DNA of 64,000 nt from Lycium barbarum (GCF_019175385.1 NC_083339.1:116421601-116485600), one strand, 5' to 3'. Numbered from the stretch's first letter, positions 11,925-23,939 are shown. Notes: generated by a model not told the origin, from the sequence alone. Numbers and translations are program-made.

Positions 11925-14900
11925 TGTTATACCCTATTTTAACCTAAGTCAAAATAGTTTACAACATCCGGGTAATTCCGGGGTTATTTAAAGTTAGGAG
12001 TCGCCACCTAATTTTTTATGGTGAATTAGGGCACCTAAGGTTAATTAAAGTCATTATCTAGAGTCGATTTTATTTTAAATTCTACGAAACCAAAAAGATT
12101 CTAGGTACAGGTTCAACTAACTTAGAGGGAAGGTATTAGGCATCCTCTAAATTTCATTAATAATGGTTAACCGACCGGACTCAAATTTAATTAGGCTAAG
12201 CATAGATGTAATATTTTATAATATTTAAGAAAATATTTTGTAGTATTACTAAAGTTATAGATAGATGTATAAAAATGCTATTTAAAATAGGACTTGTAGG
12301 AAATAACAATATACATAAAAGAATTTAGTTATAATAAACTAAAAGAAACGGGATGTATAACGTTTATATGTATTTAGAGAAAATAAATTAAGCCGATTAA
12401 TAAATTAGAACAGTCGTTTGTAAGATTAATGTTAATAAACTTTTTAAAGGGTTTTATATAAAAAGTATTAGTTCAATATAAACTATGTTATAGAAAAAGT
12501 ATTAGTTCAATATAAACTATGTAAATGTTGTTTCAACAAATACGTGATTCAAATGTTGGAAAGGAATTAAAGTGGAACAGTTATCCGTGGGAACTAGTTT
12601 GCCTTTTATTTCTCAAAAATAAGTTAACGTTAGTGTAAAATTAGTAACGTTTTAAATTTCTAAGATAGTAAGAGTGAATCTTGATTCTCAAAATATGTAG
12701 TCATGCTATTTTAAAAATCAATTATTCTAATAAAAAAATGAATAGTATAGATACTATAAATAATTTAACATAAAAAAAGGGGAATGAAACCTATGAATTA
12801 ATTGTTAGCTCTCATTTAAATTAACTACTCATTACACTAAACTAAACCTACCAATTCATTAGAGTTCATCTAAGCTAAGAAAGACAGCATAAAATCAATG
12901 TTAGGCAAGCAACAGTTAGACAAAGATAGAGTAACAGAAACATATGGGTTTGGCCCATTAACTATGCTGCCCTATATTCCGCCATTTGGGCCTCGGCCCA
13001 ACAGCGTTTCCTTTACTGCAGGCTGCGGATTGGGGTGACTCGAGAAGAATTTCGTTGGGCTTTTAGCCCAACACCGAATGCGAGAAATGACGAGTCCAAC
13101 CCGTATGCGAGATGATCATGCATAAAACAAAAAGAAAAAAGATTAGTATGTAATCCACAAAACTCAACATATATGATGCAAATCTAAAAATAGGCCAATA
13201 ATTTTCAACTAAAGCAGGGGGCTGCCTGTGATTAGTATGTTAAACAAGTAATGAGAAAGGAAGTTAAACAAATGTAATGGGTCCATGTTCGGAGTAGATG
13301 TCCACAAAGGAGTTTCAACAACCACATATATTATATGAATCAACTATAGAATTGTATAAGAGACTTCCAGTCCTGGAAGAGCCCGTAACAGATGCAAAGA
13401 TATTTAGAGCTTCCTTCACTTCCTCTTGTTTGCCACATATTTTATAGTATCTAGCAACTTAGCAGATTGGAGTATGAGGCATGGATCAAAGCAGAACCAA
13501 TGAAACGAATAATAGCAACTCAAAAATGGAACGACACCATGATTACAAGGCCTTCTAATGTAATAACAGTCCACAAAAGCACCTCAAGGACATTTGGGAT
13601 TTGAAACTCCACAAATCATACATACAGTTGCGTACAAAACCAAACAGAAATCAGCCCACACAACAACGAATCTGAAGAATTCTTCTAAACGAGAAAGGAA
13701 ATATTTGGTAGTTGAATTATCTGTTTCCAACCCTTATCCCCAACTTAAAATAGAAACGGAATACTCTAACGAGAAACTCTTGTTTTAAGAGGAATTGATA
13801 CCCTTAAAGATTTTGAAATTCAAACAAATGTCCAATGAATTTTACAACTGCAGGGAAAGGAAAACTGGCAACATTTGATGTTTTTCAGCAAATTTTCAGA
13901 GGGGGGAAAGGAAAGGGAGACATCAAGTATGTTGTCAGTTAACGGAGAAATCTGAACTTAAAATGGGTTTGAGAAAACATCGTAAAGGATCAGCAGCCAA
14001 CAAGACACAATGATTAGTCAAGCCAAATTGTAATCGTTTCAAAATGAGCTTAACCATATTATTACCTCCGGATAAAACAGATCTGAAGAGATGGCAATTG
14101 CTAGTCCTTTTAGCAAGTTAAGCACATTGATAAGACAACTAAAATAAACTGTAAGTAGAATCATTTGAGATTACACTTCAAAAACGATCGGTTATTCCAT
14201 GTAGACCAAGGACAGCAGCCATTCTCTGTAAACATTGAAAGAGGAGTGAACTGGAAATCTTTACTATTTTTTTAGTTGTATTTTAATAAGTCTCGATCAG
14301 AAGAGTAATCCCTTAAATCATTAAGCTAGCATTTAACTGATAAAACATCCCAACCTATGTTTCGAATTAATTTTCGAGCGGAGAAGGCAGGCCATTGCTC
14401 GCATAAGTTTTAAAAACTGGAAATGGTAGGAGTCAAGCAAATACATGTTCAGTTTAAAGCAGACTTAATCAAATACTTAACAATGTACATTAAAACTAAC
14501 ACGAGCATGCTAGACAAGCTGAATTTACTGCCATAGACACAAATTTCCCAAGATAGCATATCACACAACTAACAGATCTAAACAAATCCAATAAAACTGA
14601 CATGTGTAAACATTACTATTACCAGCAAACACCTTCGATTACACTAACATTCTAGCACACAACATTAAACCAGAACAAAAATTATACTAAATGAACCCAT
14701 GAATACATAATACCACAGGATAAGCTAAACTAACACACGAACACAAATTAAGCTAAACACGCAAAATACTAAAAATAAAGAGAAGGAGAAAGGTTTACCG
14801 ACCTCTTGTGGGTGCAGTGAATGGGGTACGGGAGTCTCGGATCTACGTTCGAACACGACGAACCCCCAAACTCGAAAATCTTTCGAATTAAAAATCCCAA

Positions 14901-15960
14901 TAGAACCGAATACTCTTAAGGAAGTTTGATTTTGATTTTAAAGTAATCTCCAAAACGCAAGTAATGGCAGAATTGAGAGAATAAACCCCTCAATATTTCA
15001 AAGGAATATTCCGAAATATAGTGATGAAAGGTATAGATATTTCAAGGGGTTTTTAAGCGGCTGACCGAACTCCTTCAAAAATGAACTTAGAGATGTATTT
15101 ATAGGATGGTTTGTAGGGTTTTTTTGGGTTCTAAATTGGGCGGGACTTTTCATCTCAGGTTTCAAAAACGAGTCCAATGGATCCGTTGAAATCGAGCAGG
15201 TCTTCACGTGATTTGCTGCAGATTCGTGCCTGATGTGGACCGAATTTCTCTGGTTTTTGAGGATCCGTTACGTTTGAAGGCGAGAATGGGAAATGCCTTT
15301 TCCTGTCAACGACTGGAGGCTCAAATGAAGCAGGCGTGGTGACAATTTTAGTGTAGAAATGGTGTGGACAGGTCTGTGATGGTGAAAAGGGAGCTGAAGC
15401 TTTGCTAAATGGAGGGGATAGAGAGAGGGTGAAGGAGAGAGAAGGGGAAGAAGAAGCGGCGTTGGTTCTCTTTTGATTAGGGTTGAGCGGATGAATAAGT
15501 TTTAGGAAATGGGCCGGTCGGGTCGGTGAAATGGTTGGGCTGGACCGGGTAGAAGTAGGCGGGTAGTGTGGGCTGATCTGTTTGGGTTGGCCGAATTAGT
15601 AAGGGGTAGATTTAAAGTGGGCTGCTCTAATTAATTAAAGTGTGGGCTAATAATTTGGCTGAAAAATCCTCTTCCATATTAATTATTTTTTGGGCTTCTA
15701 ATTTAATAACTAGTACAATATTAGTGATTAATATGTAGAAAATAAAGGACACAAAATCCGAAGATAAAATGATGACGAGCCATTAAAAGTTGTGATAAAG
15801 TAATGCTCGTAATGTAAAAAATAATGAAAATGAAAGTAAAGATATTAATAGCAGTAAAAATAAAAGTTAGTAGTGAAAATAGAGTACTTAGCTCGTTAAT
15901 AAATTTAAAAGCCCGAGGAAATAAATTGGAATAAAGGAGGGACAAAATTGGGTGTCAACA
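11925..15960 (-). mobile_element. Ogre/Tat-type solo LTR with 5-bp duplication
   Basis: The insert starts TGTTATACCC at 11925 and ends GTGTCAACA at 15960, and CTAGA occurs on both sides (11920-11924 and 15961-15965), splitting sequence that is continuous in Tekay copy 1 (ctactagatacggc near 7141). On the minus strand it begins TGTTGACACCCAATTTTGTCC, the usual Ogre/Tat LTR start, and ends in GGGTATAACA. There is no pol or gag, so the 4036-bp insert is best read as a solo LTR. A TATA motif on the minus strand lies at 15096-15103 with a cluster of TGGGCY motifs upstream at 15500-15700. No gene is supported inside. Confidence 0.85.
15096..15103 (-). promoter_or_regulatory. TATA box of the minus-strand solo LTR
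   Basis: Minus CCTATAAATACATC. It lies about 860 bp from the LTR start, downstream (on this strand) of a GC-rich stretch with repeated TGGGCY motifs. These are typical core promoter parts; expression is not shown. Confidence 0.5.
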
Positions 15961-16011
15961 CTAGATACGGCTTGCAGACTCCCTAGGACAAACCTTATCT
16001 GATACCAAGTT

Positions 16012-18090
16012 TGTCACATCCCAAAACCGAGGGTATGGCTAGCACCCAGCACCTGAGGACCTGAGCGTACCACTGTGGCATCTGAACTTTAGAAATGAGC
16101 TATGTGACGATAAGAATATCATATAACCAACTACAAGAAGGAACAAAAGTATTCCACGAGTAGCGGAACTTCCATCAACAACTATATACAATATGGACAG
16201 CAGCCGATAAGGCTATCAAAAGAAGAATCGATACATTATTATACAAATCAACCGAACTACCAAACTAACATACGACTAGACAATAGTCTGCAAGCCTCTA
16301 AGATTATATATACAAGACCACACGATGGGACAAGGCCCTCGTCATACCCAAAAAGTAAAGCTCACATGCATATACCTAAACCTCCAAGACCGCTGCTCCA
16401 AAAAGAAAGGAGCGCAACTCTGACCCAGCTGATCAACACCTACTGGGGAGGAGTCAGACCACCCTGTCGGTCCGTACCTGCAGGCATGAAACACAAAGCA
16501 GCGTCTCAGAAGGGACGTCAGTACGAAAGATGTACTAAATATATAAGGCATAAGTAGTAACTGAAATAAACGGTAAGGAACAACTCAAATGAAAGTAGGG
16601 ATACCACCTGGTCTGACACTGACCAACTACCGTGAATGCACAACTTTGCAAGATGACTGCGTATATAACGCCGTAGGCTCTTATGGCAATATCATCTGCG
16701 CGCGCGCACACATATATATCGCATGTATAACGTCGTATACCTCTGTGGGAAATATCATGTATATAGCATATCAGTCTCTGTGGGCAATCTTATATGTATA
16801 GTATGTATCACGTATATAACGTCGTAGGCCGCTATGGCAGTACAGTAAGTAATAGATGCAAGTATGCAACTCACCCAAGGAGTATCTCGACTCATTCACA
16901 GTTCACTTTAGGGAACTCCTAACATACGACTTATGAGTTTACTTGTGACTTAACACTTTACCAACATGATAGAATGAACAAGGAACCACATGCATACCTA
17001 AGAATGAAGTTATTATGAACCGATACCACGATTTTATCAAGCTTACGTAGATCATGCCAAAAATGAAGAAAAGTGAGCCCTACATACCTTGGGTGATTCC
17101 CTAGCTAACGGTAGTCCCGTGAGTTTCACGCGACTCCAAAAATACTAATCTCTTTCCGGGCTGAAAGAATTATGCGAAGATTTGAGTACCCAAGTACAAC
17201 ATAAAATGATCCTCCTACATGTATCATTTGAGCATGTAAAAGAGTTCAGATCTGCATATATAGTTGTGTGTACGTTCTGAGAATTGATGCAAGAATCAGA
17301 TTGCTACCTATGTATACATAGAGGTTAGCTCTATATCAGTTGGCATTTACTTAACTAAATTGGTGAGTTGCTTCAGGAAATTATAATATGATTGCTATCT
17401 AATGGATTTGGTTTGGAATGTATTGGAATTCTCAGGAATGAAGTAAACTAATGTCTACCACTAACTTAAGCTAGGGCTATGAATTAAATATAGTGTGGGG
17501 GTGATGATGTGTAAGAAAATATATCCAAAACGTGGCTAACGTGCAGCCCTTCCTTTTTAAGGTTGCTCCTAGAATATAATACAATTCATGCTAACTAGTT
17601 AGGTAGGAAATAAATCTACAAATACCTTGCTGGGTAGTACCAACGCGTATTACTAGTTAAAATACTATGTAAATAAATTTCATTACTTAGTCAATAAGAG
17701 TATACAATATGGAATAAAAATCAGATTTATCTCTCTTTTTTTTTTCAAGAAGATTTTCTCTTAAAAGTAAACATTTACCATGTCAAAACAATATATAATG
17801 GTTTAAAAAAAATTATCAAACACATCAAGTATTTCTAAAATACGATCCGTAAAGTCATTTTCTTCGATAAACCAACATTCCGAATTTCGACAAAACTTAT
17901 TTTCTTCAATTCGTTTAACTTCAAATCCTTATGAAATCTTTTTGACACCATTTTACCATCTTTTCCCTTATGAGTGACTTATTTCCTCCCAGTTCACATA
18001 GATTACCTATGACGCATATGAACATAAAGGTATGGTGTTACAGGTAGTTAGCTTACAACGACAATGATGCACGATATACGATGTGTAACA
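16012..18090 (-). repeat. Tekay copy 2, complete LTR
   Basis: The LTR runs from TGTCACATCCC (16012) to TGTGTAACA (18090) on the plus strand, about 2.08 kb. The primer binding site lies just outside at 15997-16007, so this is the 5' LTR on the minus strand. 16012-16333 matches the LTR piece at 7194-7539 and 17417-18090 matches 1235-1906. The middle (16650-16860) has degenerate repeats around cgtatataacgtcgtaggc. An alternative LTR start lies 40 bp inside, as in copy 1. Confidence 0.75.
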
Positions 18091-18570
18091 CCATACCTCC
18101 TCCTGTTGGTACAATAGTAGTTCGTTTAACATATGATTGTACTGTTTAAACTATTATCTATCTTGTGATTACTCTGTTATTGCACATTTTTGCTAGGTTG
18201 CTCTCACTTGCCCTTTTTGTTTTGATATACTACTCTAGTGACTCGGTGTTAGTGTAATTGGTATCCTATTGGTTGTGCCTTATATTTTTCTGATGATGCC
18301 AAAAGGGGGAAGATAGTGAGAGATACTATATAGTGATGAAATGAATGGGCTAAAATCGAGAGGGAAGCACTGGAAAATTGACATGTGTTATGATTGAAAA
18401 GACCCTTTAAAAGGACCCTTTAGTGGGTGAACTGGTTTCTGGTGTATTTTGTTGCTAACATGTTACAGGTGCATTCAAAATGATGGTCTGCATAGCAGGG
18501 GGAACAAGTGGGATCTGGTTCTCAGGGGGAACATTATCTATACGTTTGTCATCATCAAAAATGGGGAAAT
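18091..18570 (+). mobile_element. 3' end of a copia element (SIRE/Maximus style), pre-LTR region
   Basis: No open frame survives. The sequence gatgatgccaaaaggggga and, before the LTR, catcatcaaaaatggggaaa resemble the tail and polypurine tract of SIRE/Maximus copia elements. The coding part is missing on the left, where the Tekay LTR ends at 18090. The lineage is a recollection of style, not a search result. Confidence 0.45.
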
Positions 18571-19441
18571 TGATAAGCTTAAGTGTGTTCGTGTTTTGAT
18601 GATTGTCAAACTGATTTCAGAACCAGATAGAGACCTGGTCTGTGATCTGCTCTCTGTGTATCTTGCACAGTAAGTAGAGACAGCTGTAAAGCCGAGCTGC
18701 TCACTGCACATAAGTACATCAATTGAGCTAGCCCGTGCTTTAGGTCAAATATTGAATAAGTGGTCTCCATCCCTCCCACATGCTTCCCACTATATATATA
18801 ACATGTTGCAACATCTTGTGTATCACTCGAAAAACCTAATCTAAATTGGAAAAAAACTGTGGTCATAAGATTTCAATTGATCACACGAACAAGTCACTTG
18901 CAAAATTGAAGAACCCGATCCAGATACAGATTTAGTCTAAGTCCTTTATGTTGTTGTAAGTCTTTGTTCTCTTCCCAAAAAGGAAGCTGTTGTAGGTATT
19001 TCAAATTCTTAGTAGTTGTTAGGAAGTTTACCTTTCAATCTATTAAGTGGTACCCTTAGCTAGAGTTAGCTTAGGTGTATTAGTTGGTTTAGGCTAGGGG
19101 TAGTCAACCTTAGTTTCCTTGGCTAGAGTTAGTCAAGTGGAGGTATTTGCAATCGATGTATTGCAAAGGTGAGGGACTACCGGAGTTAGTTCCTAGGTTG
19201 TCACCATTGTAAGAGTTGAGGGATTATGGGAGTTATTTCCTAGCTTACGATAGGTTGTAATCTGAAGTTGCTCGTGCACTGGAGTTGAAATTCTACTGGG
19301 GTAGGTCGTGATTTTTAATCCCTTGAGCAAAGAGTTTTTTAGGGTAACATCCGGTGTCCTTTACATACTGCATTGCATAAGGGAACTGGTACACAACCAG
19401 GTCCCTCCATACTATGTTTGGTGGACGCTCAGCCTACAACA
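18571..19441 (+). repeat. Copia LTR (SIRE/Maximus style)
   Basis: Starts TGATAAGCTTAAGTG after the purine tract and probably ends at CAGCCTACAACA (19441), about 870 bp. A TATATATATA stretch at 18791-18800 could be its TATA box. No target duplication was recognised, so the right boundary is tentative. Short open frames across it are chance. Confidence 0.5.
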
Positions 19442-19659
19442 GAAAAAAAAATCAATAAATTCATAGGAGGGTTTAAACTTACCATGGTTTCTTCCTCTTC
19501 ACCATTCAGAGGTTATACTTCTCCAGGAGCGGGTTACACTGCGAGAAGCATCAAGCAATGCAACGACCCAATCAAAGATTTTTATCACGAGTTCCAGTTC
19601 GACTGAAACAACTGCGAAAGAAAAATTTATTTACAAAAAATTAAGCGATATACGACGCT

Positions 19660-20380
19660 AGATCATGAGAAGAAGAAAATATGTGGAAATCTTACGAATA
19701 TGGTTCCATTATTTAGGAAAGGGTTCGGATAGTTGACGGTGGAGTTAGTTTTTCCGGATCATGACAAACCGATGTAGCCATCCTCTATCATAATCATCCT
19801 CCGAATCAATTAAACCACACCTTCCACAAGGGTATAGATGCACTAAACCACCTCGAATAACTTGAGGAACGTATATGTGGATCAAGTGGTCCAAAGTAAA
19901 GGAAACATTGGCTATGTTAGCTAGAAGCTGCATACAGTAGACCAACCTCCAAACTTACGGAGCAATTTGCCCGACGCAAACTCTGTAGCGACAACAGAAG
20001 TCCTCTATGATTTGCGGAATGGGGAAGGAATAGCCAATTGCAAAAGGATAAGTGTTGGTCATGGAAACGCCTTCAACATGATGAGTCATTCTCATCTCCT
20101 TATCTACATTGATAACGTCAATATCAGCAGCAAATTTGCACTCCTCTCGAACCTTGGGGAGAGTTGTTGCATCAATAAAAGATTCCATTTTTTCAACGGA
20201 CTCAAGATGGGTAGAGATGCGCCAGTCATCATGGAACTTGAAACCAACGAGAAGAATATCGGCGGCGAGAAACTCAAGTTCTTCTTTTGAGTTAGGGGAA
20301 GACATCGAAATATGTTTTGATTGATGAATTGGTGACGGAGAGTTTGATGGTGATTGGGTTAATAATGGAAGAGAAGACAT
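19660..20380 (-). pseudogene. Tat-type gypsy antisense extra ORF, copy 2
   Basis: From an ATG at 20380 the minus-strand frame gives 141 residues, nearly the same as copy 1 with six extra N-terminal residues (PSNSPS region), up to QIAP and a TAA at 19955-19957. In frame after the stop come VWRLVYCMQLLANIANVSF, then IYVPQVIRGGL, and DRGWLHRFVM to about 19745, where another stop occurs. The conserved block matches the plus-strand ORF at 54119 (GGV/GGL motif, DRGW-HF motif). It lies antisense to an LTR that starts at 20737. A TATA-like motif is at 20487-20491, 107 bp before the ATG. Product and role are unknown. Confidence 0.7.
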
Positions 20381-20713
20381 GGTTGGAGGCTAAAAACTTT
20401 AAGAGAATGGAATTGCAAAGATTATAATTTAGGGTTTGTTGTAGAAGGAAAGTGAGAAAGTGACAAGAATGGAAGAGGTCTTTGCCTTATATGTATTCGA
20501 ATTGGGAAGTTGAAAAGATGGAAGTTCAAATGATAGTTGTTTCCAAGACAGATCAAATCAATGGTGCAATTATGAATATTCTACATCGTGCAGAGAGCAT
20601 TAAATCCGAAGCCTATGGCTGTCTTTTCAGACGGTGGAACTAGGCGTTTTGTGTTCCCGCCATTAGATAGCTTCAGTAACGGTTCAAATCAATTCCCCAG
20701 AGTTAATGCTTTC

Positions 20714-21233
20714 AACCGGGAAACGGAGGGACTATCTGTATACATGGTAAAATGCAGCTTTACACATGGCGTCTAGCTAACAAAACACGTGGTGGTTAGA
20801 GTAGAATGCGTCAAGTCATTTCAGCGGACCAAAGAAGAGGATTACTGTTTTACCCGAGGCAAATTCACCATAGTAAATTTACTCCGAAGTGATAGCCCGA
20901 TAAGCTCATTAAATGGGAATATCACGTCTTGCAGTCGTTACTCAATCGGACTAGATTCGGTGCAAACGTTACAATTGGCATTCAAGACGGCATTTAAGAC
21001 TCTTTATTAAGTCATTATTGAGAATGATTTAAGGCTGATGGTTGATTCATACACTATAAATAGGGACAAGTTACTTGTAATTGAGGATCAGTAGACACAA
21101 GGCAATACAATTATATTTTATTAACTTCAAATCACATTACTTAAAAAGCTCTTTTTATCTTTTAGCAGTTCAATTCCCTTCGTTTTCCCTTAATATTTAA
21201 AGCTTAAATATCAGTCGGAGGCATTTCTTGTTA
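20714..21233 (+). repeat. Polypurine tract and 3' LTR of the Tat element, copy 2
   Basis: A purine tract at 20714-20734 (caaccgggaaacggaggga) precedes TGTATACATGG at 20737, the LTR start shared with copy 1 and with the element at 53.7 kb. A good TATA box (TATAAATAG) is at 21055-21063, followed by a leader-like stretch. The LTR end is not certain; a TTACA at about 21233 is one candidate. The internal gag-pol of this element is not in the window. Confidence 0.6.
21055..21063 (+). promoter_or_regulatory. TATA box of the Tat LTR, copy 2
   Basis: CACTATAAATAGGG about 320 bp into the LTR, in the position expected for the LTR promoter. It points away from the antisense ORF. Confidence 0.5.
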
Positions 21234-21239
21234 CAGAAT

Positions 21240-21512
21240 TCAGTCCGAAAGCTCACAGAGGCCCAGGCTTGTTCTTTAGTTTTAACTTTATCTTTTCTAT
21301 ATTTCATACTAATTATTGCATACTTATATACTAACTTTGGCAAATCAAGTCACATATTCTTTAAACTGCGTACAAATTCAATTGTGCTCTTTTGAGGGGT
21401 AAACAATTATATTTTTATATTCAGTACCTCTTTAATTCTTACATTTCATGAAACATGTTTAAGACAGTAACATTAAATAATTTATGACCGGGCTAGAAAA
21501 TCACTGAAGTAC
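21240..21512. other. Intergenic, AT-rich, nothing recognised
   Basis: This stretch between the Tat LTR and the foldback element has no coding frame or RNA signature that I can see. Confidence 0.5.
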
Positions 21513-22665
21513 CTTTTGTTATGGGTAAAGTATGTATATATACATATTAAGGAGAAATATTTACGAAACGTGACAATACTTTTCTATTTACAAAACATAA
21601 CATTACAAACCCTATACAAAACATGTTTTTTTAAAAATATATATATATATATATATATATTGTTTTATTTTTAAAATACATTATTTTTTATTTTTTTAAA
21701 ACTTTTTTTTTTCGCTCAAAAATTTATGTATGAAAGTTGTATGAACTGTGTATATCTCGCTCAAGAAATGTGTATATCTCGCTCAAGGCTTAAAAAGTTC
21801 GCTCAAAATTTAGTGTATGAAATGTGTATATCTCATTCAAGGCTTAAAAAATCCGCTCAAAATTGTATAGGTATGAAATTTGTATCTCGCTCAAGGCTTA
21901 AAATTTCACTCACATTATCGTGTATAAAGTTCATGTTAGATTTCTGTAAAATTAATACAACTACAATAACATTGTATACAACTTTGATACAACATTCAAG
22001 ACTTAAAATAATTGCTCAAATTTTTGTGTATGAAATGTGTATATCTTGCTCAAGACTTAAAAAGTTCGCTCAAATTTTGTGTATGAAAAACATATGAAAT
22101 GTGTATATCTCGATCAAGGCTAACATTATGCTCAAATTTTTATGTATGAGAATGGTATGAAATGTGTATATGTCGCTCAAGACTTAGAATTTCATTCACA
22201 TTTTTTGTCTATAAAGTTCATATTAGGTTTCTGAAAAATTAATACAACTACAACAACATTGTAACAACTTTTATACAATATTCAGGGCTTAAATTTTTCG
22301 CTCACAATTTTGTGTATGAAAATTATATTAAAAATTTCACTCACACATACACATTTCACACATTTTTCATACAACTTTCATACACAAAAATTTGAGGTAA
22401 TTTTTTAAGCCTTTGAACAAAAATAATAATAATAATAATAATAAATTTAAAATTAAATTTAAAAAAATATAAAAAAAGTTTAAAATATTTTATTTTAAAA
22501 AAAATATTTTCTGAAAAAAATAAAAAAAACGAAAAATATAGGAAAATCCGTCATGTTTCATAAAATATCATTATATTTTATAAATAAGAAAAACTATCTA
22601 TATATTTTATAATAAAGAGCCTTAATTAATTACCCTATGTCATTTTCCCTTTTGTTATTGGTAAA
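21513..22665. mobile_element. Foldback-like element flanked by a 17-bp direct repeat
   Basis: CTTTTGTTATNGGTAAA occurs at 21513-21529 and 22649-22665 with one mismatch. Between them, the stretch near 21535-21740 (cgaaacgtgac, T-rich, then aaatttatgtatgaaagttgt) is mirrored in reverse complement near 22330-22600. The left half also carries degenerate direct repeats of about 60 bp around gaaatgtgtatatctcgctc (21726-22190). An (AT) run lies at 21640-21660 and an (AAT) run at 22425-22443. No transposase is present. It is read as a non-autonomous foldback element; the family is not certain. Confidence 0.55.
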
Positions 22666-23010
22666 CCGAATTGGCACAACTTGCTATTTGTCGGTTCCTT
22701 TTTTTCGACTACAATGCCGTGCCTCCGCGTTCTTTCTTTTTCTCCCTCTAGAAAAAATAGTTTATGGTCTATTCTGTTGGACACAAAAAGACATTTTCAT
22801 ATGACTACTTGCTATTCGTTATTTAGTATTTATTAAATTAAAGTCAAATTTGTCTTGCGTAAAAAAAATATTCCAAAGGACGAATTGTCATGCATTTAGA
22901 TTTTAATTAAAGTTAAAGGATGTTATCAATCCAAATAGAAAACAAAGAAAAGAAGGAAAAGAAAGTCCCGTGTTCACATCGCGTATAGTGAAGTAAGAAG
23001 TAAGGAAGGA
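22666..23010. other. Intergenic, nothing recognised
   Basis: AT-rich spacer between two foldback elements, with no frame, RNA gene or repeat that I can support. Confidence 0.5.
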
Positions 23011-23020
23011 ATATGCTTGC

Positions 23021-23929
23021 ATTTTTTTGCGCAGGATTGCCCTTCTTTTGGGGTGGTATTTAAATTTTGCCCCTCATATTTGTGGTCTTTAAATTATGCC
23101 CCTTATATTGTTGGTCTTTAATTTTTACCTTTCGCATTGCAACCCTGAGCGTTCACGCAGAAATCATGAGATTCTGGGTTCGAACCCCCGCTCAAGCATA
23201 AATTAAAAAAAAAAATTGCAAGGCAAGGTTTGGGTCGCGTGTATGCCGGACCCAGCATACACTTGTTAAGGAATTACCAAAGTTATGTTGGACCCAGCAT
23301 ACTCATGCCTTATGGGCAGACTTGGCATAAGTATGCCGGGTCCGGCATAACTTTGGTAATTCCTTAACAAGTTTATGCCGGGTCCGACATACTTATGGGC
23401 AAACTTTTAATGGGAAAACTTTTAGTTAAGCCTTAACTAAAAGTTTTTTCTTAGTTATGCCTTATGGGGCAGACTTTTAGTTAAGTCACAACTAAAAGTA
23501 TGCCCCATAAGGCATAATTAAAAGTATGCTCCATAAGGCGGAATTTTTCCTTAAGGCATAACTAAAAATTTGCCTTATAAGACAAAGTCTATTTTTAAGG
23601 AAAAGTTTATGCCGAGTTTGCCGGACCGGGCATAAACTTGTGAAGGAATTATCAAAGTTATGCGGGACTCGACATACTTATGCCAAGTCTGCCCATAAGG
23701 TATAAGTATGTCGGGTCCAGCATAATTTTGATAATTCCTTAACAAGTGTATGTCAGTGGGGGCATAGCGAAATTTAAAATTTGCCTTTTTAAAAAAAAAA
23801 AAATTTGACTGAGTGAGAGTTCGAACCTGGAACCCATAAATTTTAATCGAAGGGCAAAATTTAAAGATTTCAAATATGAGGGGTAAAATTTAAAAACCAC
23901 CCGAAAAGAAGGGCAATTCGCAATTGCCC
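23021..23929. mobile_element. Mutator-like foldback element with perfect 10-bp duplication
   Basis: ATATGCTTGC flanks the element at 23011-23020 and 23930-23939. The arms are imperfect inverted repeats (left gattgcccttcttttggggt, right complement gaattgcccttcttttcggg) of well over 100 bp. Both arms contain a T-loop-like motif (ggttcgaacc left, gttcgaacct right). The middle is built of further inverted and direct modules around gccgggtccggcata. A 9-11 bp duplication and long arms point to a non-autonomous Mutator-type (MULE-MITE) element. No protein is encoded. Confidence 0.75.
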
Positions 23930-23939
23930 ATATGCTTGC

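Larger units (their letters stand above)
11693..16011 (-). mobile_element. Tekay copy 2: leader remnant, split by a solo LTR
   Basis: 11693-11919 and 15961-16011 together match 6915-7193 of Tekay copy 1 (gag leader through primer binding site). The two halves are separated by the solo LTR at 11925-15960. The coding region of this copy is absent; the match ends abruptly at 11693. Confidence 0.8.

Noticed and set aside
13594..13788. 64-residue frame in the solo LTR
   Set aside because: No homology that I recognise and inside non-coding LTR.
21726..22097. 123-residue frame with repeated Cys/Ser phrases
   Set aside because: A translation of the minisatellite in the foldback element, with no recognisable domain.
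23180..23215. Possible tRNA gene (ggttcgaacc motif)
   Set aside because: Only a T-loop-like motif is present, with no acceptor, D or anticodon arm visible.
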